This document shows positions 1 through 6,334 of a stretch of 6,524 nucleotides of DNA, in pieces; positions within the stretch are counted from its first letter, which is position 1; the number at the start of each line of letters is the position of its first letter. Position numbers and translations under genes: made by a program. This DNA comes from Rhodospirillaceae bacterium. GTDB lineage: Bacteria > Pseudomonadota > Alphaproteobacteria > Rhodospirillales > Magnetospirillaceae. The stretch covers positions 1 to 6,524 of the forward strand of contig JASLCK010000201.1 in assembly GCA_030151865.1 (NCBI GenBank), written 5' to 3'. The notes beneath the pieces are model-generated. The model was not told the DNA's origin. It saw only the letters and a program-made list of their open reading frames with translations, and did no database searches.

Positions 1-66
1 GACAATGGCCACGACGAGCAACAGGTCTTGAAAGTGATGCAAGACCGCGCTGCACGCGGGAATTAG
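1..66 (+). CDS. 3' end of an unidentified plus-strand gene (partial)
   Basis: Frame 1 is open from the window edge to a TAG at 64-66 and encodes a 21-residue hydrophilic tail ending in DRAARGN. I do not recognise the protein. A strong hairpin with a T-run begins about 25 bp downstream in the same orientation, which is where a terminator for this gene would lie. The tail is charged and helix-like (DEQQVLKVMQDRAAR), as many protein C-termini are. Frame 2 stops at 31. Frame 3 stays open to about 197 but runs through the terminator and an AT-rich spacer, so it is less likely. The gene would converge on the minus-strand operon. The call rests on a short fragment and on the terminator context. Confidence 0.45.
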   Translation, partial: DNGHDEQQVLKVMQDRAARGN

Positions 67-196
67 CTTTTCAGTTCAAGGGGATAAGCTTGGGGTGGGG
101 CGTGCTCCACCCTATTTTTACGGCATACCTTTGTCGCATAATGAAGATTATGAGTGTTATTGGATTCTGGAAAATACCCGGAACCAGGCTAGAACC
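67..196. other. Convergent intergenic region
   Basis: This 130-bp spacer lies between the two convergent 3' ends and is clearly richer in A+T than the genes to its right, mainly at 113-200. Besides the terminator at 91-119, a weak minus-strand stem lies at 177-188 (CCTG/CGGG with a GTTC loop, one pair a T-G wobble). On the minus strand it is followed by TATTTT, so it could be a poor terminator about 10 nt past the stop of the hydrolase gene. I see no small gene here; the open frames on either strand have no ribosome binding site or recognisable product. Confidence 0.6.
91..119 (+). terminator. Rho-independent terminator of the left-edge plus-strand gene
   Basis: The arms GGGTGGGG (93-100) and CTCCACCC (105-112) form an 8-bp stem with one G-T wobble around a CGTG loop. 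T91-A114 and G92-T113 can extend it. TTTTT follows at 115-119. The T-run is on the plus-strand side, so it fits termination of the gene ending at 66. On the minus strand the hairpin is followed by CAAGCTTATCC with no useful U-tract, so it is a poor terminator for the opposing operon. Confidence 0.75.
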
Positions 197-967
197 TTAA
201 ATCTCGATCACCAGACCGTCATACGCTGGCCGGATGTGCGGCGGCAATTGGTCGCACAAAGCCTGATAATCCAGGTTCGGGCTCATATGGGTGATCCAGG
301 TTTGCTTCGGGCGCAGTTTTTCCACCCATTCCAATACCTTGCCCACATGAGCATGGGTCGGATGTGGATATTCGGTCAGACAGCCGATGATCCAGACATC
401 CAGGCCCGTCAGCTTGTCCAGGGAACTGTCGGGAAAGTCGTGCACATCCGTGCAATAAGCCATCTTGCCAAAGCGAAAGCCGCTGGTGCGGCCATAGCCG
501 TGATCCTGATCAATAGCGTCGATGGCTAAGCCGTTGATATTGAAGCTGTCGGTAATTTCCTGACGGATCAGCCAAGGCTTATAAATCGATTTGACCGTGC
601 CGAGATCGATGTCGCCGAACACATAGCCAAACCGGCCTTCGATCCGGTCCAGGCAATCCTTGGTGCCATAAGCTGGGATGGGCGCGCCCATGGCGCGGTT
701 GACTTCGCGCAAATCATCGATGCCGTGGGTATGATCGGCATGATCATGGGTCAATAAAACGGCGTCCAGATGGCGCACCTTGGCGTCCAGAAGCTGTTCA
801 CGCAGGTCGGGGCCGGTATCGATCAGGATGGTCTGACCGCCCTCCTCCACCAGGATGGACGGCCGACGCCGCCGGTTTTTGGGATTTTCGGGATCACACC
901 GTCCCCAGCCGACACTGATCATGGGCACACCGCCCGCAGCGCCACAGCCAAGGACGGTGACCTTCAT
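197..967 (-). CDS. PhnP-like metallo-beta-lactamase-fold metal-dependent hydrolase
   Basis: This 256-residue cytoplasmic protein has the MBL metal-binding motif HDHADH at residues 74-79. Further probable ligands are H156 (DQDHG), D174 (YCTDV) and H227 (WITHMS). The N-terminus, GCGAAGGVP at 7-15, and the C-terminal YDGLVIEI match the family of PhnP, the phosphoribosyl 1,2-cyclic phosphate phosphodiesterase. A phosphodiester substrate is therefore inferred, but no phn genes are nearby and the true substrate is unknown. By recall, E. coli PhnP has a second, structural zinc site using three loop cysteines and a C-terminal histidine. Here the loop keeps one cysteine (C24), and THMSP replaces THISH. 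The ATG overlaps the upstream TGA as ATGA, with AAGG 7 nt before the start, so translation is probably coupled to the TatD-type gene. It is the last gene of the operon. Confidence 0.9.
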   Translation of the reverse strand: MKVTVLGCGAAGGVPMISVGWGRCDPENPKNRRRRPSILVEEGGQTILIDTGPDLREQLLDAKVRHLDAVLLTHDHADHTHGIDDLREVNRAMGAPIPAYGTKDCLDRIEGRFGYVFGDIDLGTVKSIYKPWLIRQEITDSFNINGLAIDAIDQDHGYGRTSGFRFGKMAYCTDVHDFPDSSLDKLTGLDVWIIGCLTEYPHPTHAHVGKVLEWVEKLRPKQTWITHMSPNLDYQALCDQLPPHIRPAYDGLVIEI

Positions 968-1740
968 CGTTGCACCTTGCTGAACAACGCCAGGAAATTG
1001 GCGGTGGTGGCTTCGGTCAGTTCCTCGATGGTGATGCGCTTGACCTCGGCCAGCTTTTGCGCCGTGTGGACGACGAAAGACGGCTCGTTGCGATGGCCGC
1101 GATGGGGAATCGGGGCCAGATAGGGCGAGTCGGTTTCCACCAACAGGCGGTCCAGCGGCAGATCGCGCACCGTATGGCGCAAATCTTGCGCCTTATTAAA
1201 GGTGATGATCCCTGAGAGGGAAATATACATCCCCAAATCGATAGCTTTTTCAGCCAATTCCCGGCCCGAGCTAAAGCAGTGGATCAGCCCCTTGAACGGT
1301 CCCTTGGCCGCTTCCGCCGCCAGGATCAAGGCCGTGTCGGCGTCGGCGTCGCGGGTATGGACGATCACCGGCAGGCCGGTTTCTCGCGCCGCTTCGATAT
1401 GGGTACGGAAATTGGCGCGCTGACGTTCCCGCGGGCTGTGATCGTAAAAATAATCCAGTCCGGTTTCGCCAAAGGCAATGACCTTGGGATGGTGCGACAG
1501 CTCGACCAGCCGCGCCACATCCACATCGGCTTCCTTATCGGCTTCGTGGGGATGAATGCCAACGGTGCAATAGACGTTGGGATACCGTTCTGCCACCGCC
1601 AGCACCCGGTCAAACTGGCTCAGCTTGGTGCTGATGGTGACCATGATGCCGACGCCGGCAGCCGCCGCCCGCGCCAGGACGCCGTCAAGGTCGTCCTGGA
1701 AGTCGGGGAAATCCAGATGGCAATGACTGTCAACCAGCAT
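964..1740 (-). CDS. TatD/YcfH-family metal-dependent hydrolase (putative deoxyribonuclease)
   Basis: This protein has 258 residues from the ATG at 1740 and is the usual length for the TatD family, a TIM-barrel amidohydrolase-fold group. E. coli TatD is a Mg-dependent 3'-5' exonuclease linked to DNA repair. Metal-site motifs appear in order: DSHCHLD (H6, H8), GIHPHEA (H63, H65), GETGLDY (E92), VIVHTRD (H128), IHCFS (H154) and VETDSPYLAP (D204). The order tmk, holB, then this gene matches E. coli tmk-holB-ycfH, so it is probably the YcfH-type paralogue. An in-frame GTG lies one codon upstream at 1743 and would add one Met. The ATG gives the family-typical MLVDSHCHLD start, and the GTG has the better ribosome-site spacing. 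The start overlaps the metG stop and the 3' end overlaps the next gene by 4 bp. Confidence 0.93.
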   Translation of the reverse strand: MLVDSHCHLDFPDFQDDLDGVLARAAAAGVGIMVTISTKLSQFDRVLAVAERYPNVYCTVGIHPHEADKEADVDVARLVELSHHPKVIAFGETGLDYFYDHSPRERQRANFRTHIEAARETGLPVIVHTRDADADTALILAAEAAKGPFKGLIHCFSSGRELAEKAIDLGMYISLSGIITFNKAQDLRHTVRDLPLDRLLVETDSPYLAPIPHRGHRNEPSFVVHTAQKLAEVKRITIEELTEATTANFLALFSKVQR

Positions 1741-3293
1741 CACGACGGGGTGCCCTCCTCGGGCTCCACAAAGCGCGGGAAAACGCCTTCCGGCTTGGGC
1801 AAGGCGGTGCCGGGCACCAGACGCACGCCGTAAGACGCAAAGCTGCGCTGGTCGGCGGCAAGCGCCAACTGGTCCAACATCCGTTCGGTGCTGGCGGGCA
1901 TGATCGGCTGCAACAGCAGCGCCGCCTGACGGATGACATCGGCCAGCACGTAAAGCACGGTCTGCATGCGGGCCGGATCGGTCTTCTTCAGGGCCCAGGG
2001 GGCCTGGTGATCGACATACCCGTTGGCGGCGCGCACCACCACCCAGATGGTTTCGATGGCTTCATGGAACTGCTGACGGTCCAGGGCGTCGCGCACCTTG
2101 GCCAGCAGGGCGTCGGCGGCACCCAGCATTTCCTTGTCGTCGTCGTTGAACTCGCCCGGTTGAGGTACCTGGGCATTGGCGTTCTTGTTGATCATCGACA
2201 GCGAGCGCTGCGCCAGATTGCCCAGATCGTTGGCCAGTTCGCCGTTCATGCGGTTGATCATGGCGCGGTGCGAGAAATCGCCGTCATTGCCGAACGGCAC
2301 TTCGCGCAGCAGGAAATAACGCACCTGATCCAGGCCATAGCGTTCCACCAAGCCGATCGGATCGATGACATTGCCCAGCGACTTGGAGATCTTCTGGCCT
2401 TCGTTGGTCCACCAGCCATGGGCGAAGACGCGCTTGGGCGGGTCCAACTCGGCAGCCATCAGGAAGGCGGGCCAATAAACGGTGTGGAAGCGCAGGATGT
2501 CCTTGCCGACCATATGCAGATCGGCGGGCCAGCGACGGGCATAATCGCCGCTCTGGTCGGGATAGCCGACGGCGGTGATATAGTTGGTCAGCGCATCCAG
2601 CCAGACATACATGATGTGGGCGTCATCGCCGGGAACCGGAACGCCCCATTTGAAGCTGGTGCGCGACACCGACAGGTCTTGCAAGCCCCCCTTGACGAAG
2701 CTCAGCACTTCGTTGCGGCGCGACGTCGGGGCGATGAAGTCCGGGTTGGCTTCATAGAAGGCCAGCAAACGGTCCTGCCAAGCCGACAGACGGAAGAAGT
2801 AGCTGGGTTCCTCGACCCATTCCACCGGGGCGCCGGTGGGGGCAAGCTTGGTGCCGTTGGGGCCGTCCTTCAGTTCGTCTTCGCCCCAAAAGGCTTCGTC
2901 ACGGACCGAATACCAGCCGGCATAGCTGCCCAGATAGATCTCACCCTTATCGATCAGCTTCTTCCACAAAGCCTGACAGGCCTCGATATGGCGCGGCTCG
3001 GTGGTGCGGATGAAGTCGTCGTTGGAATAGTTCATGAAGGCCGCCAGATCGCGGAACTTCTGCGACACCCCGTCGGTAAAGGTCTGCGGCGCGACACCGG
3101 CCTTTTCCGCCGATTTCTCGACCTTTTGTCCATGTTCGTCGGTTCCGGTCAGGAACTTGACGTCAAAGCCGTCCAGACGCTTGAAACGGGCCAGCACGTC
3201 GCACGCCAACGACGTATAAGCGTGCCCGATATGCGGGTTGTCGTTGACGTAATAAATCGGCGTGGTGATGTAGAAGCTGCGCGGCCCCGTCAT
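1740..3293 (-). CDS. metG: Methionine--tRNA ligase (MetRS), short form
   Basis: This 517-residue class I aminoacyl-tRNA synthetase charges tRNA-Met with methionine using ATP, in the cytoplasm. The Rossmann catalytic domain carries HIGH at 21-24, the FLTGTDEHGQK block at 48-57 and KISKS (the KMSKS loop) at 301-305. The connective-peptide region contains GWYSVRDEAF at 126-135, and the alpha-helical anticodon-binding domain follows from about 340. Only two cysteines are present (C31, C106), so the four-cysteine zinc knuckle of E. coli MetRS is absent. The roughly 110-residue C-terminal tRNA-binding domain seen in the 677-residue E. coli enzyme is also missing. Both traits are usual for the shorter MetG class. 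The ATG at 3293 has GGAG at 3306-3303, 9 nt upstream. It follows holB by 57 bp and ends in a stop overlapped by the next gene's start. Confidence 0.98.
   Translation of the reverse strand: MTGPRSFYITTPIYYVNDNPHIGHAYTSLACDVLARFKRLDGFDVKFLTGTDEHGQKVEKSAEKAGVAPQTFTDGVSQKFRDLAAFMNYSNDDFIRTTEPRHIEACQALWKKLIDKGEIYLGSYAGWYSVRDEAFWGEDELKDGPNGTKLAPTGAPVEWVEEPSYFFRLSAWQDRLLAFYEANPDFIAPTSRRNEVLSFVKGGLQDLSVSRTSFKWGVPVPGDDAHIMYVWLDALTNYITAVGYPDQSGDYARRWPADLHMVGKDILRFHTVYWPAFLMAAELDPPKRVFAHGWWTNEGQKISKSLGNVIDPIGLVERYGLDQVRYFLLREVPFGNDGDFSHRAMINRMNGELANDLGNLAQRSLSMINKNANAQVPQPGEFNDDDKEMLGAADALLAKVRDALDRQQFHEAIETIWVVVRAANGYVDHQAPWALKKTDPARMQTVLYVLADVIRQAALLLQPIMPASTERMLDQLALAADQRSFASYGVRLVPGTALPKPEGVFPRFVEPEEGTPS
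1753..1760 (-). promoter_or_regulatory. Shine-Dalgarno of the tatD-type gene, inside metG
   Basis: The minus strand reads GAGGAGGG here, a near-consensus anti-16S match within the last codons of metG. It is 9 nt from the GTG at 1743 and 12 nt from the ATG at 1740. It therefore supports initiation at the tandem GTGATG but slightly favours the GTG, against the family-based preference for the ATG. Confidence 0.7.
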
Positions 3294-3326
3294 CTCGACG
3301 TTCTCCAGGAAAAAGGTGTCCTTGCA

Positions 3327-3354
3327 AAGCTATGCCGCAAAAGCGGGCCGTCAA
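3327..3354 (-). promoter_or_regulatory. metG: Possible internal promoter for metG
   Basis: The minus strand reads TTGACG at 3354-3349, five of six bases of the sigma-70 -35 consensus. After 16 bp comes TAGCTT at 3332-3327, only three of six for the -10 element. A start near 3320 would give a leader of roughly 27 nt that includes the metG ribosome site. The -35 overlaps the holB stop and the loop of the small hairpin. The -10 is poor and a chance match is quite possible. Confidence 0.22.
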
Positions 3355-3359
3355 GCCCG
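3344..3359 (-). terminator. Small hairpin with T-run at the 3' end of holB (possible attenuator before metG)
   Basis: On the minus strand CGGGC and GCCCG (5 bp, all G-C) enclose a six-base loop containing the holB stop codon. CTTTTGC follows. The stem is short and the U-tract has only four T's, so it would be a weak, read-through terminator or merely a 3' stabiliser. metG lies only about 50 nt further on with no obvious strong promoter, so complete termination here is unlikely. Confidence 0.3.
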
Positions 3360-4445
3360 GCAAAGCCGTTCAAGGGCAAGAAAGGCATTCAAAACAACCT
3401 GCTTGCGGTCCAGATTGACCGCCTCGGCGCGACCGAACAGGTGGGTTGTCTTTTCCCATACCTCGACCCAACGATCAAGGCCGGCGGCGTTGACCAGACG
3501 ACGTTGCAGGGATGCTTCGCCCGGCATGACTTCACGGCCCTGCCCTCTGCCCTCGCCCGCCCCATTGACGGCGGCGCGCGACAGCCACCAGGAAAACAGC
3601 TCGGTGACGGTACGAAAGGATTCGTCGGCCCGCGCCACCTTGTCGCCAAAGGCATGCAGCGCCGGAATATCCAGGCGCGGCAGGGCCGAGAGCAAAACCA
3701 CCATTTCGCGGTAGAGATCCAGCCCCCCTTCGGCTTCCAACGCCAGGGCCTTGCCAATACTGCCTTCCGCCAGCCGGGCGATGGACAGCGCGTCATCATC
3801 GCTTAAATCGGGCTTTTGACGGCGCAACAGCCGGATCACCAGATCGTCGCCCAAGGGTTTCAGCAGCAGGCGGCGGCAACGCGACCGAATGGTCGGCAGC
3901 AAACGACCGGGACTATGGGCCACCAGCAGCATCAGGGTTTGCCGCGGCGGTTCTTCCAGCACTTTCAGGATCGCGTTGGCCGAGGATCGGTTCATCTCGT
4001 CGGCGGCATCGACGATCACGACGCGCCAGCCCCCCTCGCCCGGCGTCAAGGACAGGAACGAGCCGACCTCGCGCACGTCATCGACCGGGATTTCCGACCG
4101 CAGGCGCGGCTTTTTATCGTCGGTCCAGCTCCGTTCGAGCACTTTAAGATCGGTGTGGCCGCCGGATGCGACGCGGCGGAAGACCCGATGATCGGCCGGG
4201 ATATCCAGACTGTCCGGCGGACCGCCAAACAATCCGCCGCCATCGCCGCCGCCCGCCAGGACGAACCGGGCAATGCGATAGGCCAAAGTCGCCTTGCCAA
4301 TGCCGCGCGGCCCGCAGATCAACCAGGCATGGGCCATGCGCCCGGATGTCCAGGCATCCAGGAAACTGCGTTCGGCGGCTTCGTGGCCAAACAATTCGGT
4401 GGCGGTGCGCGGCGACGGGCCGTCCTGATCGGGAAAGGCGTTCAT
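3351..4445 (-). CDS. holB: DNA polymerase III delta' subunit (clamp loader)
   Basis: This 364-residue AAA+ protein is the delta' subunit of the clamp-loader complex, which opens the beta sliding clamp and places it on primed DNA. The P-loop-like GPRGIGKA lies at 45-52. It keeps the lysine, but alanine replaces the usual Ser/Thr, which suggests weak or no ATP hydrolysis, as is typical of delta'. The Walker B-like segment VVIVDAADEMN is at 142-152, followed by the conserved ILKVLEEPP (159-167). The SRC motif with its arginine finger is at 188-190. The zinc module of E. coli delta' is missing: residues 65-100 are a glycine-rich linker without cysteines, and only C44, C190 and C362 exist. A low-complexity Gly/Arg/Glu loop lies at about 294-311. 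No Shine-Dalgarno precedes the ATG, and no in-frame ATG, GTG or TTG lies just upstream. Confidence 0.93.
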   Translation of the reverse strand: MNAFPDQDGPSPRTATELFGHEAAERSFLDAWTSGRMAHAWLICGPRGIGKATLAYRIARFVLAGGGDGGGLFGGPPDSLDIPADHRVFRRVASGGHTDLKVLERSWTDDKKPRLRSEIPVDDVREVGSFLSLTPGEGGWRVVIVDAADEMNRSSANAILKVLEEPPRQTLMLLVAHSPGRLLPTIRSRCRRLLLKPLGDDLVIRLLRRQKPDLSDDDALSIARLAEGSIGKALALEAEGGLDLYREMVVLLSALPRLDIPALHAFGDKVARADESFRTVTELFSWWLSRAAVNGAGEGRGQGREVMPGEASLQRRLVNAAGLDRWVEVWEKTTHLFGRAEAVNLDRKQVVLNAFLALERLCRA

Positions 4446-4463
4446 GGGGCGCAGTGTATGGGC

Positions 4464-4500
4464 TTTTCCGCCCCGCTGGCAATCCCAGCCGGGCGGAAAA
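4464..4500. repeat. 37-nt inverted repeat (strong stem-loop) between tmk and holB
   Basis: The arms TTTTCCGCCC (4464-4473) and GGGCGGAAAA (4491-4500) are perfect complements. After one C-C mismatch, GCTGG (4475-4479) pairs with CCAGC (4485-4489) around a five-base loop. The T's lie on the 5' arm and the A's on the 3' arm on either strand, opposite to an intrinsic terminator, so RNA polymerase would meet no U-tract after the stem. In the operon transcript it would fold 14 nt after the tmk stop and 18 nt before the holB ATG. It fills over half of the 69-bp gap. It may be an mRNA processing or stabilising element, a translational control structure for holB, or a dispersed palindromic repeat. Confidence 0.8.
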
Positions 4501-4514
4501 GATCGGTTGTCGGG

Positions 4515-5144
4515 TCACCCCAACAGGCGGCTTTGCACCACCTGCCAAATGCGTTGATGCACCTGATCCGGGGTGCCGCTGGCCGAGATCACGGCGCAGC
4601 GTTCGGGATGGTGCTGGGCAATCTCGAGAAAACCCCGGCGCAGCCGTTCGTGAAAGGCCGTGCCCATCCGTTCGTAGCGATCCTCGGCCCCGCCCCGCGC
4701 ACCGGCGCGGGCCAGCCCTTCCTCGACCGGTAGATCAAGGATCACCGTTAAATCCGGCGTAAAGGCCCCAACCGACAAGGCATAAAGCTGTTCGATCATA
4801 TGGGCGGGCAAACCATGGCCATAGCCCTGATAGGCCAAGGTGCTGTCGGCAAAGCGGTCCGACACGACCCAGCGCCCTTCGGTCAGGGCGGGCCAGACCG
4901 TGCGGGTCAGGTGGTCGCGGCGGGCGGCGAAATGCAGCAGGGCCTCGGTAATGGAATCCCATCGCCCCGGCTCGCCCGACACCAGCAATTGACGAATTTC
5001 CTCGGCCCCTGGGGAACCGCCGGGCTCGCGCGTGATCACCGGCGCAATGCCATGGCGCTCCAAGGTCGCCGAGAGCAGGCGGAGCTGGGTGGATTTCCCA
5101 GCTCCTTCTCCACCTTCAAAGGTGATGAAACGCCCGCGGGACAT
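4515..5144 (-). CDS. tmk: Thymidylate kinase (dTMP kinase)
   Basis: This 209-residue cytoplasmic enzyme phosphorylates dTMP to dTDP with ATP, an essential step toward dTTP. The P-loop GGEGAGKST is at 11-19 and the dTMP-binding TREPGG at 38-43. The DRF motif (DRY/DRF/DRH class) is at 96-98. The LID segment at about 145-158 carries R146, R150 and R156. An arginine-free P-loop with a basic LID matches the E. coli-like type II enzymes. The length is normal and no key residue is missing. The ATG lies 2 bp after the carboxypeptidase stop, with GAAAGG ending 6 nt before the start inside the preceding gene, so co-transcription and probable coupling are expected. The holB start is 69 bp downstream, beyond a strong palindrome. 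Confidence 0.98.
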   Translation of the reverse strand: MSRGRFITFEGGEGAGKSTQLRLLSATLERHGIAPVITREPGGSPGAEEIRQLLVSGEPGRWDSITEALLHFAARRDHLTRTVWPALTEGRWVVSDRFADSTLAYQGYGHGLPAHMIEQLYALSVGAFTPDLTVILDLPVEEGLARAGARGGAEDRYERMGTAFHERLRRGFLEIAQHHPERCAVISASGTPDQVHQRIWQVVQSRLLG

Positions 5145-5146
5145 GA

Positions 5147-6334
5147 TCAGCCTTTCGGCCCAGACACCAGATGATGCAAGGCGGCGCCGATCCGGCCAAA
5201 GAAGCCCAGCTTTTCAACATTGGCCGCCGCAATCAGCGGAACCTTGGTATCGGGCACGCCGGGCGCGCTGACCACCAGGGTGGCGATTTCCTGCCCCTTG
5301 ACGATCGGGGCCGGAACCGGACCGTTATAAGACACGCTCACCTTCATATCGTGGCGCGCGGTGCGCGGCAGCGACACCAACACTTCGTTGGCGACCGTCA
5401 ACGGCACCTTGTCTTCGACACCCAGCCAGACGTCGGCGTCGCTGACATTTTCGCCAGCCTTGAACAGGCTGTAATCGTCGAATTCGCGGAAAGCCCATTC
5501 GATCAGGCGTTCCGATTCTTCGGTCCGCGACTTCTGGGTCGGCAGGCCGTTCAGCACCAGAATGACGCGCCGCCCCTCCCGCTGGGCCGAACCGGTCAGG
5601 CCGAAGCCGCCTTCCTCGGTATGGCCGGTCTTCAGACCGTCGGCACCGGGAATGTTCTGCCAGATCAGCGGGTTGCGGTTGTCTTGCTTGATGTTGTTAT
5701 AGGTAAAGCTCTTCTCGGCGAAGATCGGATAATATTCCGGGAAATCGCTGATCAGGTGGCGGGCCAGGGTTGACAGATCGCGCGCCGTCATGCGGTGCGC
5801 CGGGTCGGGCCAACCGCTGGCGTTGCGGAACGTGCTATGGGTCAGACCGATTTCCTTGCCCTTGCGGGTGGCCTGCTCGGAAAAGGATTCTTCGCTGCCC
5901 GCCAAGCCTTCGGCCAGGACCGAGCAAGCGTCATTGCCCGACTGGATGATCACGCCGCGCAGCAGGTCATCGACCCGCACCTGGGCGCGCAGCGGCACGA
6001 ACATCATCGAAGCACCGGATTTGCCCGACGCATATTTCCGCCAGGCAGTTTCGCTGACCGGCAAGGTGTCGGTCATGCGTAGGCTGCCGTCCTTAAGGCG
6101 CGAAAAGACCATGTAGATGGTCATCAGCTTGGACATCGAGGACGGAGCCATCAGCTCGTCCGCGTTCTTTTCCATCAGCACCGCGCCGGTCCGGTAATCA
6201 AGAATGATTGCCTGACGCGCCTGGGTATCGATGGTTTCGGCCTGGGCCGCAGTCACGGTGGCGACAGCGGACGACGCCAGAAGCAGAACGGAAAAGGCCA
6301 GCCCCAGGGGCCGCCGGAAAATGGACGGAGACAT
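5147..6334 (-). CDS. dacA: Secreted D-alanyl-D-alanine carboxypeptidase (PBP5/6-like, serine-type)
   Basis: This 395-residue S11-family enzyme trims the terminal D-Ala from peptidoglycan pentapeptides in the periplasm. From the ATG at 6334 it has a signal peptide (basic RR, hydrophobic LGLAFSVLLLASSAVA, then AQA|ET near residue 32). The three active-site motifs follow: SMSK at 66-69 with nucleophile Ser66, SGN at 132-134 and KTG at 235-237. A PBP5_C-type beta domain spans about 285-370. The C-terminal amphipathic helix (FFGRIGAALHHLV) should bind the inner membrane face. An ATG four codons upstream (6346) and one at 6391 are also in frame. I chose 6334 because it gives a compact signal peptide; GAGG at 6350-6347 is 12 nt away, whereas it directly abuts the 6346 ATG. 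The neighbour upstream is also a cell-wall gene. Confidence 0.95.
   Translation of the reverse strand: MSPSIFRRPLGLAFSVLLLASSAVATVTAAQAETIDTQARQAIILDYRTGAVLMEKNADELMAPSSMSKLMTIYMVFSRLKDGSLRMTDTLPVSETAWRKYASGKSGASMMFVPLRAQVRVDDLLRGVIIQSGNDACSVLAEGLAGSEESFSEQATRKGKEIGLTHSTFRNASGWPDPAHRMTARDLSTLARHLISDFPEYYPIFAEKSFTYNNIKQDNRNPLIWQNIPGADGLKTGHTEEGGFGLTGSAQREGRRVILVLNGLPTQKSRTEESERLIEWAFREFDDYSLFKAGENVSDADVWLGVEDKVPLTVANEVLVSLPRTARHDMKVSVSYNGPVPAPIVKGQEIATLVVSAPGVPDTKVPLIAAANVEKLGFFGRIGAALHHLVSGPKG

Noticed and set aside
95..529. 144-codon plus-strand frame starting inside the left terminator
   Set aside because: Its start codon lies within the terminator hairpin and most of it is antisense to the C-terminal half of the MBL hydrolase, whose motifs are clear.
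3294..3350. A methionine-responsive riboswitch or T-box before metG
   Set aside because: The gap is only 57 nt, too short for a T-box or SAM riboswitch, and no conserved core could be seen.
2007..3806. 599-codon open frame on the plus strand opposite metG and holB
   Set aside because: It is antisense to two well-identified genes and crosses their junction. Its translation has no recognisable domain. Long antisense open frames are common in GC-rich genomes because biased codons on one strand avoid stops on the other.
4464..4500. Reading the tmk/holB palindrome as a bidirectional intrinsic terminator
   Set aside because: A terminator needs a T-run after the 3' arm. Here the 3' arm ends in A's on both strands and no T-run follows, and holB would be cut off from any visible promoter.
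3816..4733. 305-codon open frame on the plus strand opposite holB and tmk
   Set aside because: It spans the holB/tmk gap in antisense, is rich in Gln, Gly, Ala and Arg in the way of shadow frames, and has no credible family motif.
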